Positions 16,488-26,000 of a stretch of 64,000 nt of DNA are shown piece after piece (within the stretch, counting starts at the first letter, position 1; the number at the start of each line of letters is the position of its first letter). This DNA comes from Cupriavidus taiwanensis. GTDB taxonomy: Bacteria > Pseudomonadota > Gammaproteobacteria > Burkholderiales > Burkholderiaceae. Below the pieces are notes generated by a model. It ran no database searches. It was not told where the DNA came from and saw only the letters and a list, made by a program, of their open reading frames with translations. The DNA is taken from positions 2,189,901 through 2,253,900 of the forward strand of contig NZ_LT977071.1 of assembly GCF_900250075.1 (NCBI RefSeq). The letters are read 5' to 3'. Made by a program: the position numbers and the translations under genes.

Positions 16488-17624
16488 ATGCACACCGCGC
16501 TTCAACTTCGTTCGCAAATCAAGAGCAGCGGTGAACTCGAGCTATCGCTAGACAGCATCGACACGCCGCATCCTGGCCCGGATGAAGTGCTCATCCGCAT
16601 TGAAGCCTCTCCTCTCAACCCGTCCGATCTCGGCCTGCTGTTCGGTGCGGCCGACATGAGCACGGCCAAGGCCAGCGGCACGGCCGAGCGCCCCATAGTC
16701 ACCGCGCGCGTTCCGGAAGGCGCGATGCGCAGCATGGCGGGCCGCCTGGATGTGTCCATGCCGGTGGGCAATGAGGGCGCGGGCGTGGTCGTCGATGCAG
16801 GCTCGTCCCCTGCGGCGCAAGCCTTGATGGGAAAGACCGTCGCTGCCATCGGCGGCGCGATGTACTCGCAGTACCGCTGCATGTCCGCGGACCAGTGCCT
16901 GGTCTTGCCCGACGGCGCCACGCCTGCTGACGGCGCGTCGTCATTCGTCAACCCCCTCACCGCACTGGGCATGGTCGAGACCATGCGGCTCGAAGGACAT
17001 AGCGCCCTGGTGCACACCGCCGCGGCCTCCAACCTGGGCCAGATGCTCAATCAGATCTGTCTCAAGGATGGCATCAAGCTAGTGAACATCGTGCGCAAGC
17101 AGGAGCAGGCGGACCTGCTCAAGGCACAAGGCGCGGTCCACGTCTGCAACGCCGCGTCGCCCACGTTCATGCAGGAGCTCACCGAGGCACTCGTCGCCAC
17201 TGGCGCAACGATCGCGTTCGACGCCACGGGCGGCGGCAAGCTCGCCGGCCAGATCCTCACCTGCATGGAAGCGGCCTTGAACAAAACGGCCCGCGAATAC
17301 AGCCGCTATGGCTCGACCACCCACAAGCAGGTCTACCTCTACGGCGGCCTGGACACAAGCCCGACCGAGTTCAACCGCAACTTCGGCATGGCGTGGGGCA
17401 TGGGCGGCTGGCTGCTGTTCCCGTTCCTGCAGAAGATCGGGCGCGAGCGGGCCAACGCGCTGAAGCAACGCGTGATGGCGGAGCTGAAGACCACCTTTGC
17501 CAGCCACTACTCGAAAGAGATCTCGCTGGCCGAGGTGCTCGACCTGGAGGTGATCGCCGTCTACAACAAGCGCGCGACGGGGGCGAAGTACCTGATCAAC
17601 CCGAACAAGGGCCTGGCCGGATAA
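16488..17624 (+). CDS. Zinc-binding-dehydrogenase family quinone/enone oxidoreductase (MDR)
   Basis: 378 residues from the ATG preceded by AAGGAG (16475-16480). The N-terminal GroES-like domain contains EVLIRIEASPLNPSDLGLLFG. A Rossmann-like domain lacks the usual Gly-rich loop but has LVHTAAASNLGQML. No zinc-ligand Cys/His set is seen, so it is probably a zinc-independent NADPH:quinone or enoyl reductase of the type often near stress genes. It stands alone between a dnaE2 remnant and an isochorismatase remnant. Confidence 0.85.
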   Translation: MHTALQLRSQIKSSGELELSLDSIDTPHPGPDEVLIRIEASPLNPSDLGLLFGAADMSTAKASGTAERPIVTARVPEGAMRSMAGRLDVSMPVGNEGAGVVVDAGSSPAAQALMGKTVAAIGGAMYSQYRCMSADQCLVLPDGATPADGASSFVNPLTALGMVETMRLEGHSALVHTAAASNLGQMLNQICLKDGIKLVNIVRKQEQADLLKAQGAVHVCNAASPTFMQELTEALVATGATIAFDATGGGKLAGQILTCMEAALNKTAREYSRYGSTTHKQVYLYGGLDTSPTEFNRNFGMAWGMGGWLLFPFLQKIGRERANALKQRVMAELKTTFASHYSKEISLAEVLDLEVIAVYNKRATGAKYLINPNKGLAG

Positions 17625-18390
17625 ATCACCGTGGGGCGCCTTGCGCGCCCACCCGTGTCAAGAATCAGCCGCTGCGCCACAGCCGGCGGCGCGGCGGTGT
17701 GGCAGCTCATCCAGGTGCTGCCCTGGGAGTCATCGCGAGATCGTCATGCACTTGTACAATTGGTCGATCACGGCTGGCTGCTGCCAGTGATGCCGTGGCC
17801 GTCTCTGACCGACCCATTGCGGCCCCTCATCGCGTACCCACAAGTGTCCGTTGAACGTTTCGAATGAGCTGCTCTCGTTGCCGTGGCAAATGCAGCTGGT
17901 GCGCGGCTATGACGCAATTTTGGTCGGCGATGCACATACGACAGAAGACAGGACGCAAAGGGGCGCGCCACCGCCGGATGCTGTGATCAGGCACACCAAT
18001 CTGTACTGGAGCAATCAACGGGCGCCGGGCCGATCCGGCGGAGTCATCGGGAGTGTAGACATTGATTTCGCGCTCCGTGGTTCCTGAAGAATGCGAACAA
18101 CCAGTGGAGCCGCTGGATGGCCGGCATTCGGCGCAAGTCGGACATTGTTTTCGCTGCTCTGGGTGACCGTTCCTGGCCGGTCTCGGCCCTCTCTGGTCTT
18201 GACCCTGCAACCTCCCAACCCAGCATCGGGAAATGAGCTCGCTTTCTACTCACTGCGTATCACCGTGGGCCTTCGGCCAATGGTGGTTCCATCCATATTG
18301 TCTAGCTCGCGTAATTCTTCCTCGACCGTTCTGCTGCAGTTCGCCGCATTGCCAGGCTATTACCGAACCCGAACCCGTTCCGGGATCGGC
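17625..18390. other. Degenerate stretch without intact genes
   Basis: About 770 bases between the MDR gene and the UvrA-like gene. Apart from the isochorismatase C-terminal remnant at 17881-18087 there is no supported gene. A weak 6-bp hairpin (GGGCGC/GCGCCC) follows the MDR stop. Confidence 0.55.
17881..18087 (+). pseudogene. C-terminal remnant of an isochorismatase-family hydrolase
   Basis: In frame through the stop at 18087 this encodes LVRGYDAILVGDAHTTEDRT, PPPDAVIRHTNLYWSNQ and APGRSGGVIGSVDIDF. That is the characteristic C-terminal third of an isochorismatase-like cysteine hydrolase (the DAHTTED...HTNLYW...APGR pattern). The fold's N-terminal strand, the Lys segment and the catalytic Cys segment are absent in all frames upstream. 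It is therefore a 5'-truncated relic. Its junctions show no recognisable mobile element. Confidence 0.65.
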
Positions 18391-21069
18391 TCAGCCGAAC
18401 TCCTTCGCGAGGTAGGCCGCCGTCACGCTTGCGATGGAGACCGCGATGACGGCCGGACGGCCGCTTGCCACGATGCGCCCCCCTTCGTCGCCGGCGCCGG
18501 GTCCGATGTCGATAACCCAATCCGCCTGCGCCACCACGCGCATGTCGTGTTCGACCACGACCACGGTGTTGCCGGCGTCCACCAGCGCCTGCAACTGCGC
18601 CAGCAGGCGATCCACATCGGCGGGATGCAGGCCGTTGGTGGGCTCGTCGAGCACGTACAGCGAGTCGCCGCGCTGCGCGCGCTGCAATTCGGTGGCCAGC
18701 TTGATGCGCTGCGCCTCGCCGCCCGACAGTTCCGTGGCCGGCTGCCCGAGCCGCAGATAGCCGAGCCCGATATCGCGCAACGCCGTCAGGGCTCGCATCG
18801 CCGGCGCCTCGTCGGCGAAGACCTCGCAGGCCGCGTCGACGGTCAGGTCCAGCACCTCGGCGATGTTCCGGCCCTTCCAGGTGATTTCCAGCGTCTGCGG
18901 CCGGTAGCGCGTGCCGTTGCACGCCGAACAGGGCGCGTAGACGCTCGGCAGGAACAGCAGCTCCACGCTGACGAAGCCCTCGCCTTCGCACGTCGGGCAG
19001 CGTCCCTGCGCCACGTTGAACGAGAAACGGCCGGCCGTGTAGCGCCGCTTGCGCGCGGCGGGCGTCGCGGCGAACAGCTTGCGTACATGGTCGAAGAACC
19101 CGGTATAGGTCGCCAGGTTCGAACGGGGCGTGCGGCCAATCGGCTTCTGGTCCACGCGCACCAGCCGGCGCACTGACTCCATGCCACCAGCGATGCGGCC
19201 CTCGGTCGGGGCATCGGTCACCGCGAACAGCGGGTCGCGCTCGTCTTCGGAATCGCCGTCGTCGGCGCGGCCTAGGTGCCGGTTCACGAGTTCGGGCAGC
19301 GCCTGGCTTATCAGGCTCGACTTACCCGAACCCGAAACCCCGGTTACCGCGGTGAAGCAGCCAAGCGGGATATCCGCATCCACGCGATGCAGGTTGTTGC
19401 GCGAGACATGGGCCAGCCTGAGCCACCCGGCCGGCTCTCGCGGCGCGCGCTGCTGCGTCTCCGGCGGCCCGAACAGGTAGGCCGCGGTGCGCGAGGCCGC
19501 GATCTCGGCGAGGCCGTCGGGCGGGCCGCTGTAGAGCACGCGCCCGCCGTGCTCGCCGGCTGCGGGCCCCACGTCGACGATCCAGTCCGCCTGGCGCATG
19601 GTCTGCGTGTCGTGCTCCACGACGAACAGCGAATTGCCGGCCGCGTTCAGGCGGCGCAATGCCACGAGCAGCGCCTCACCATCGGCGGGATGCAGCCCGG
19701 CCGAGGGTTCGTCGAGGACGTAGACCACACCGAACAGTTGCGACGAGATCTGCGTGGCCAGCCGCAGCCGTTGCAGCTCGCCCGAGGACAGCGTTGGCGT
19801 GCTGCGATCGAGCGACAGATAGCCGAGGCCCAGGTCGATCAGCGTGGACAACCGCTCCATCAGTTCCTCGGCGATGCGTTGCGAGGCGAGCCGCTTTTCG
19901 TCGGAGAGGTTGGGTGTGCGCCGCACGTCGGGGGCGGCCTTGTGCGCCGAGCCGCCGGCCGCCACGCGCCGCGTCGTGTCCGCACGCGCCGCCTTGCGGC
20001 TTAGCACGGCGCCGGCGGCACCGGCCGGGCCGGGCGATTTGCCTTGCGCGATGGGCAGCATGATCTCGGCCACGCGGGCCAACGGCAGGTGCGTGAATTC
20101 GCCGATGTCGAGCCCGGCGAACGTCACGGACAGCGCCGCCTTCTTGAGCCGCTTGCCGTGGCACGCCGGACATTCGCGCCCGATCATGTATTGCGCCACG
20201 CGCTTCTTCATCAGCGCGCTCTGCGTGGTGGCGAAGGTCTGCAGCACGTAGCGCCGTGCCCCCGTAAAGGTGCCCTGGTAGCTCGGCTCCAGCTTGCGCT
20301 TGAGCGCGGCGCGCACCTCGCGCGGCGTGAAGCCAGCGTAAACCGGCACGGTGGGCTGCTCCTCGGTGAAGAGGATCCAGTCGCGATCCTCCTTCGGCAG
20401 GTCGCGCCACGGCGAATCGACGTCATAGCCGAGGGTGACGAGGATGTCGCGCAGGTTCTGCCCGTGCCAGGCCGGCGGCCACGCGGCCACGGCGCGTTCG
20501 CGGATGGTGAGCGAATCGTCGGGCACCATCGACTGCTCGGTGACATCGTAGATACGCCCGAGACCATGGCATTCCGGGCAGGCGCCCTCCACGGTGTTGG
20601 GCGAGAAATCCTCGGCGTAAAGCATCGGCTGCCGCGCGGGATAGGTGCCAGCGCGCGAGTACAGCATGCGCACCAGGCTCGACAGCGTGGTGACGCTGCC
20701 CACCGTCGACCGCGCGTTCGGCGTGCCGCGCTGCTGCTGCAGCGCCACGGCGGGCGGCAGGCCCTCGATGCTGTCGACCTCGGGCACGCCCACCTGATCG
20801 ATCAGCCGCCTTGCATAGGGCGCGACGGATTCGAAATAGCGTCGCTGCGCTTCCGCGTAGAGCGTGCCGAACGCGAGCGACGACTTGCCCGAGCCCGACA
20901 CGCCGGTGAACACCACCAGCGCATTGCGCGGGATATCGACATCGACATCCTTGAGGTTGTGCTCGCGCGCGCCGCGCACCCTGACGAAGTTGTCCGAGTC
21001 CGTGGGGACCTGGTCCGCCTCCCGACCCGCGCGGGCCTTGCGCCGGGGTGGCCGGATATCGGCGCTCAT
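18391..21069 (-). CDS. UvrA-like excinuclease ATPase (UvrA2 type)
   Basis: 892 residues, shorter than housekeeping UvrA (about 940). It has two ABC ATPase modules: Walker A GVSGSGKSSLAFGT and GVSGSGKSSLISQA, signatures LSSGELQRLRLA and LSGGEAQRIKLA, Walker B VVYVLDEPSAGLH and SLYVLDEPTNGLH. Zinc-module cysteines are present (CPECHGLGR, CPACHGKR, CPTCEGEGF and CSACNGTRY). GAAGG supports the start at 21069. Class II UvrA proteins lack part of the UvrB-binding region and are linked to drug or DNA-adduct tolerance. No uvrB/uvrC is nearby. A 73-codon basic protein gene lies just upstream. Confidence 0.88.
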   Translation of the reverse strand: MSADIRPPRRKARAGREADQVPTDSDNFVRVRGAREHNLKDVDVDIPRNALVVFTGVSGSGKSSLAFGTLYAEAQRRYFESVAPYARRLIDQVGVPEVDSIEGLPPAVALQQQRGTPNARSTVGSVTTLSSLVRMLYSRAGTYPARQPMLYAEDFSPNTVEGACPECHGLGRIYDVTEQSMVPDDSLTIRERAVAAWPPAWHGQNLRDILVTLGYDVDSPWRDLPKEDRDWILFTEEQPTVPVYAGFTPREVRAALKRKLEPSYQGTFTGARRYVLQTFATTQSALMKKRVAQYMIGRECPACHGKRLKKAALSVTFAGLDIGEFTHLPLARVAEIMLPIAQGKSPGPAGAAGAVLSRKAARADTTRRVAAGGSAHKAAPDVRRTPNLSDEKRLASQRIAEELMERLSTLIDLGLGYLSLDRSTPTLSSGELQRLRLATQISSQLFGVVYVLDEPSAGLHPADGEALLVALRRLNAAGNSLFVVEHDTQTMRQADWIVDVGPAAGEHGGRVLYSGPPDGLAEIAASRTAAYLFGPPETQQRAPREPAGWLRLAHVSRNNLHRVDADIPLGCFTAVTGVSGSGKSSLISQALPELVNRHLGRADDGDSEDERDPLFAVTDAPTEGRIAGGMESVRRLVRVDQKPIGRTPRSNLATYTGFFDHVRKLFAATPAARKRRYTAGRFSFNVAQGRCPTCEGEGFVSVELLFLPSVYAPCSACNGTRYRPQTLEITWKGRNIAEVLDLTVDAACEVFADEAPAMRALTALRDIGLGYLRLGQPATELSGGEAQRIKLATELQRAQRGDSLYVLDEPTNGLHPADVDRLLAQLQALVDAGNTVVVVEHDMRVVAQADWVIDIGPGAGDEGGRIVASGRPAVIAVSIASVTAAYLAKEFG

Positions 21070-21117
21070 GCGCGCCTTCGCTTGCACAAATTGCCGGCCG
21101 CGACCATGTACATCCGG

Positions 21118-21339
21118 CTACTTGCTGCGGCGCCTGGCCGCGCGCTTGCGGGCGGGCTTGGGCGGCGTCAGCGCCGCAATCCACGCGTCCGTTGCGGCCT
21201 TGGTCATCGCCGCGGCGGCCGTGGCTGTCTGGCGCCTGCCCTCGGCCACCGCGCGCCCACGAGCCGCGCCGGCCGCCGCATTCGCGCCGCTGAGCCACGT
21301 GCTCAGCATCGGGTTCTTTTTGAGCCAGGGGTTCTTCAT
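21118..21339 (-). CDS. Small basic protein with Lys/Arg-rich tail
   Basis: 73 residues starting MKNPWLKKNPMLSTWLSGANAAAG at an ATG with AAGGAG 8 bases upstream. An amphipathic Ala-rich middle (TATAAAAMTKAATDAWIAAL) is followed by PPKPARKRAARRRSK. The layout, a helix plus an Ala/Lys/Pro/Arg tail, resembles small DNA-binding or polyhydroxyalkanoate-granule-associated proteins of Burkholderiaceae. No function is assigned. It precedes the UvrA2-like gene on the same strand by 48 bases. Confidence 0.65.
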   Translation of the reverse strand: MKNPWLKKNPMLSTWLSGANAAAGAARGRAVAEGRRQTATAAAAMTKAATDAWIAALTPPKPARKRAARRRSK

Positions 21340-21794
21340 CGCATGCTCCTTGGGACACAGCCGGCGTGCCGATGCTGCTAGGCAGCAGGAAGCATGCCAG
21401 TGGCCTACCGATCGCGGTCTACGGAAGTTCATGCACTGCCACGGGCACAACAACTTATCGAACAGTTTTGGCAGAGGTCGAGATACTGCTCATACTGGCG
21501 AGCAGATGCCGGTCAACCAGCTCTTTCCGCGCGGGCAAGAACTGGAAATCCCTGCTTCTGAAGGAAGCCCGTGAGGCGCTCAAGCAGAATGCTTCTTGCG
21601 GCGCTTTTCTCATCGGCTGCCCCGCTGTTGCCGAGATGCCAATTGATTGAATGGCGAGGCTTTTGACGAACTGGAGAGCATAGACCAATCTTCCATCAAC
21701 CACGATTGATGCGGCCTGCGCGGGCATCGATCGCCGATGTCCCAGACCGACCCTGAACCGCCTTTCGGACGCGAGACGGCGCAACGACCGCTTC

Positions 21795-22061
21795 CTATGT
21801 ACAACCGCCGCCGGTCGCTGAATTAAATGGCACCCAGTGCTGATCAAGTTGAGGGCGCCGGGCGAACCCCAAGGATCTCCACAGATCGACAACTGAATCG
21901 AACATCAAGCCGGCGAGGGGCCTCATATCAAAGCTAAGCCGACCATTGTCTCGCCTCGATATAACGATCTCGTCCAGCCCTGCACCGCCAGACAGTTCAT
22001 TAAGATTGATGCCAATCTCCGATATGTCTCGGCATAGGAATTCAACGATCCGATCTTCCAT
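21795..22061 (-). CDS. Weak candidate for a small foreign protein
   Basis: A possible 88-codon gene starting MEDRIVEFLCRDISEIGINL. The sequence alternates acidic and hydrophobic segments (DEIVISRRDNGRLSFDMRPL; FDSVVDLWRSLGFARR) as a real protein would. However, third-codon positions are not GC-biased like neighbouring genes and the ribosome site is poor. It may be foreign, decayed or spurious. No family recognised. Confidence 0.25.
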   Translation of the reverse strand: MEDRIVEFLCRDISEIGINLNELSGGAGLDEIVISRRDNGRLSFDMRPLAGLMFDSVVDLWRSLGFARRPQLDQHWVPFNSATGGGCT

Positions 22062-22423
22062 TGGACCCGTCCACTTTGAATTGTCCTGGCCCCTCCGGTG
22101 CTCGGCGGCGGCTATGCCCGATATATTCGGCAATTGAAGCATAACGAGGGCTGGCCGGCTTGCGCGTGCGTTGCATAACACAGGAACCAAGCGATGCTGT
22201 TGCCCGCAGGATGCCGAAGGGGCGTGGCATAGGAGGCGACGACGTGCACATGGCTTCAGCAACGTTCCAGACGACATTGCGATCGCGCCCTGGCCGGCAT
22301 ACCTGACCAGTATGTCAAAATTCGTTTCTGAATGATCTGATCCATTGCCGCTCCGGCGTGGGTGTTCGAGAATGGTTTGTCGCCAATCCAATGGCGATCA
22401 GGTTTAGCAGCCTGCGTACCACA

Positions 22424-22459
22424 CGACGGACAGAGCCGCGCGAGCGGCTCTGTCCGTCG
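22424..22459. repeat. Perfect 16-bp inverted repeat with a GCGA tetraloop
   Basis: The left arm CGACGGACAGAGCCGC (22424-22439), loop GCGA (22440-22443) and right arm (22444-22459) form an uninterrupted 16-bp stem closed by a GNRA loop on the plus strand, an exceptionally stable RNA hairpin. No T-run follows, so it is not a classical intrinsic terminator. It could be a REP/BIME-type repeat, an RNA-stability element or a protein-binding palindrome. It lies 153 bases upstream of the small gene at 22613. Confidence 0.85.
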
Positions 22460-22612
22460 CGCCATCGAACGTCCACACCTGCGGGCGGGCCTTGGCAGGG
22501 GAGCCTCAGGGCTCGCCGGTCTGGTGGTGCCGGTCTGCTAACCCTGCCCTGTGCTCGCCCACCCGATTAGCAGCGGACGACGGGCCTCCATCCCTTTAGT
22601 TCGGAGGTCACC

Positions 22613-22939
22613 ATGCAAAGCAACACCCCGGCTCCCCAAGAGCCCACCCTCGCCCCAAAAGATCAACTGGCCGAGAACGTGGCCCAAGTGGACCGCGCCC
22701 AGGCCCGCCCCCACGCCAAAGCCGCTCCGCCCCCACCCAGCAAAGCCGTCACCCTGGAGGAGCAAATCCTCGAGGCCACTGACGACCTCCTGCGCGTCAG
22801 CGCCGGCCTTCAGTCCTTCCTGACCTTGCTGGACCTGCAGAGCGACACCATCCCCCAAGGCATCGGCCTCCACGCCATGCTTTTGCCGCTCAAGCAACAG
22901 CTGGACGAGAGCGCAGATCGCCTGCAGGCGCTGGTCTGA
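22613..22939 (+). CDS. DUF1484-like small protein
   Basis: 108 residues with GGAGG 8 bases before the ATG. Residues 1-42 are Pro/Ala-rich and probably disordered. Residues 43-108 are helical with a strong hydrophobic repeat (VTLEEQILEATDDLLRVSAG, then LHAMLLPLKQQLDESADRLQ). This layout resembles the DUF1484 family described from Ralstonia/Cupriavidus-type genomes; I make this assignment from memory of the family pattern. Function unknown. A strong bidirectional hairpin follows. Confidence 0.7.
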   Translation: MQSNTPAPQEPTLAPKDQLAENVAQVDRAQARPHAKAAPPPPSKAVTLEEQILEATDDLLRVSAGLQSFLTLLDLQSDTIPQGIGLHAMLLPLKQQLDESADRLQALV

Positions 22940-22989
22940 CCGGGCAGAGCCTGCTTATCCGCCCGACGGATGAGCAGCGCTGAAAAGCG

Positions 22990-23020
22990 AACGGCGCGAG
23001 CCAACTGGTCTCGCGCCGTT
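22990..23020. terminator. Bidirectional terminator hairpin
   Basis: AACGGCGCGAG (22990-23000) pairs perfectly with CTCGCGCCGTT (23010-23020) around a 9-base loop. T-rich sequence follows on both strands (TTTG on plus; GCTTTTC on minus). It lies between the convergent stops of the DUF1484-like gene and dnaE2. Confidence 0.7.
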
Positions 23021-23048
23021 TGCATCTCCCTCATTGGCGCCGTGCGTC

Positions 23049-26000
23049 TCAATGAAAATCCCGGCTCCCCACCATCAACCGCCCCAGCATCGGGCTCAGG
23101 TCCACCAGTTCCTTGGCCACCAGGTGGCGCACGTCGCCCTGGCGCTGCCAGGTGCCGACCACGCCCAGCAGCGTGGCGCCCAGCACCTCCTTGCGCTGGC
23201 GCTCGACCAGGTCGGGCCACAGGATCAGGTTGATGCTGCCGGTCTCGTCCTCGATGGTGGCGAAGATGGTGCCGCTGGCGGTGGACGGGCGCTGGCGCAC
23301 GGTGACGATCCCGCAGGCGCGCACGCGGCGGCCGTTGGCGCAGCGTTCGAGCTGGCTGGCAGTGACGAAGCGCATCGCCGCCAGCTTGTGCCGCAGCAGC
23401 GCCAGCGGGTGCGACTTGAGCGACAACCCCAGGCTGGCATAGTCCGCGGTCACATCTTCGCCGAGGCGCGGCGCGGGCAGCGTCAGCGCGGCTTCGGCGG
23501 GCGGCGCTTCATACAGCAGGTCGCGGTGTGCGGCATGCGCGGCCGCGGCGCGCGCCTGCCAGCGGGCCTGGCGGCGGTTGCCGGCGAGCGGCGCGAGCGC
23601 GTCGGCGGCGGCCAGCACGTCGATGTCGTGGCGGTCCAGGCCGGCGCGCAGCGCCAGGTCTTCGACACTGTCGAAGGCACGCTGCGCGCGCGCGGCCTCG
23701 ATGCGCAGCGCCGCGGCCTCGCGCATGCCCTTGACCCGGCCCAGGCCCAGGCGCACGCGCGGATGCGGCGGCCGCTCCTGCCGAATGATGGCCGCATCGG
23801 ACTCCGCCACCGGCTCCAGCGTGCTGTCCCAGCGGCTGATGGTGACATCCACCGGCAGTACCTCCACATCATGGCGGCGCGCGTCCTGCACCAGCTGCGA
23901 GGGCGAATAGAAGCCCATCGGCTGGCTGTTCAGCAGCGCGCACAGGAAGGCCGCCGGATGGTGGCACTTGAGCCACGAACTCACGTACACCAGCTTGGCG
24001 AAGCTGGCCGCATGGCTTTCGGGAAAGCCGTATTCGCCAAACCCCTCGATCTGCTTGCAGATCGCCAGCGCGAAGGATTCCGGATAGCCCTTGCCAGTCA
24101 GCGCCCGCACCAGCGCGTCTTGGTGCTTGCGCAGGTCGCCGCGCCGCCGCCATGCCGCCATCGAGCGGCGCAGCTGGTCCGCCTGCCCCGGCGAAAAACC
24201 CGCCGCGTCGATGGCCAGCTGCATCACCTGCTCCTGGAAGATCGGCACGCCCAGGGTGCGGCCCAGCACTTTCTCGATTACCTGGTTGAAGTAGACCGGC
24301 GGCTTCTGCGTGCGGCGAAAGGCCTCGCGCCGCTTCAGGTACGGATGGACCATGCCCCCCTGGATCGGGCCCGGCCGCACGATCGCCACCTCCACCACCA
24401 GGTCGTAGTACTCGCGCGGCTGCAGCCGCGGCAGCATCGATTGCTGCGCGCGCGACTCGATCTGGAACACGCCGATGGTGTCGGCCCTGCAGATCATGTC
24501 GTAGGTCGGCTTGTCCTCCTTCGGGATGTCCTCCATGCGCGCCGGCAGACCCGCGCGCGCCGGATCGCGGCTGGGGTTGGGGATCATCTCCAGCGCGCGC
24601 CGGATCGCCGACAGCATGCCCAGCGCCAGCACGTCGACCTTGAGCAGGCCCAGCGACTCCAGGTCGTCCTTGTCCCACTGGATCACGCTGCGGTCGGCCA
24701 TGGCCGCGTTCTCGATCGGCACCAGCCGCGACAGCTTGTGCCGCGCGATCACGAAGCCGCCCACGTGCTGCGACAGGTGGCGCGGAAAGCCACGCAGCTG
24801 CGCCGTCAGGCTGGCCCACTGCTGCACTGCCGGGGACTCGGGATCGAGCCCGTAGCGGGCGATCTTGTCGACAAAGCCCGGGCCGCCGTCCCACCATGCC
24901 TGGCCCTTGACTACCTGCTCGACCACGCTGGCGTCGATGCCGAGCGCGCGACCCACGTCGCGCAGGGCGCTGCGCGAACGGTAGGTGATCAGCGACGCCG
25001 CCAGCGCGGCGCGATGGCGGCCGTATTTGTCGTAGATGTACTGGATCACCTCTTCGCGCCGCTGGTGCTCGAAATCCACGTCGATATCGGGCGGCTCGTC
25101 GCGCTCGCGCGACAGGAAGCGGCCGAACAGCAGGTTGGCCTGCTCGGGGCTGACCTCGGTCACATACAGGCAGAAGCACACCAGCGAATTGGCGGCAGAG
25201 CCGCGCCCCTGGCACAGGATGCCGCGCGAGCGCGCAAAGCGCACGATGTCGTGCACCGTGAGGAAGAACGGCTCGTAGTGCTTTTCCTCGATCAGCTCCA
25301 GCTCTTCCTTCAGCTGCGCTTCCCACTCCGGCTTCAGGCCGTTGGGAAAGCGCTCGCGCTTGCCACGCTCGACTTCCTTGCGCAGATAGGAGATCGGGGT
25401 TTCGCCGGGCGGCACCAGTTCCTCGGGATACTCGTAACGCAGCGTGCCCAGCGAGAAATCGCAGGTCTCGGCAATCTTCAGCGTCTGCGCCAGCGCCTCG
25501 CGCGGGTACAGGCGCGACAGCACCTGGCGCATGCGCAGGTGCTGCTCGGCATTGGGCGCCAGCGCCATGCCGCATTCGGCCAGCGGCTGGCCCAGCCGGA
25601 TCGCGGTCAGCACGTCGGACAGCGGCTTGCGCGAGCGCACATGCATGGTGACCGCGCCGGCCGCGGCCAGCGGCACGCCGGTCTGCGCCGATACCGCTTC
25701 GAGGCGCGCGCGGTGCAAGGCATCGGCATGGCCCTGCAACTGTTCCAGCGCGATCCAGGCGCGCTCGCCGAACACTGCGCGGCACCACTCGGCCTGCTCC
25801 AGCAGCCGTTCCGGCTCGGCGCAATAGTCGGGCAGCAGCAGCGCCACGCAGCCGGGCATGCCGCGCAGGTGGGCGATGTCGCCGGCCGGCGCGGCGAGGT
25901 CTTCGGGATGCAGCCGGTAGCTGCCCTTCTGCGCGCGCCGGCGGCCCAGCGTGATCAGCTCGCTCAGGTTGCCGAAGCCCTCGCGATGCTGCGCGATCAG

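Larger units (their letters stand above)
21340..22612. other. Atypical, largely non-coding 1.2-kb stretch
   Basis: This gap is visibly richer in A+T than its surroundings, especially 21800-22160. It has no strongly coding frame apart from one weak candidate (21795-22061) and a perfect hairpin at 22424-22459. The base composition and lack of genes suggest foreign or decayed DNA next to the imu cassette. I see no transposase motif or terminal repeats. Confidence 0.55.

Noticed and set aside
17631..17867. Possible N-terminal part of the isochorismatase relic
   Set aside because: The frame does not contain the first-strand Asp motif or the Lys/Cys segments and does not join the remnant frame.
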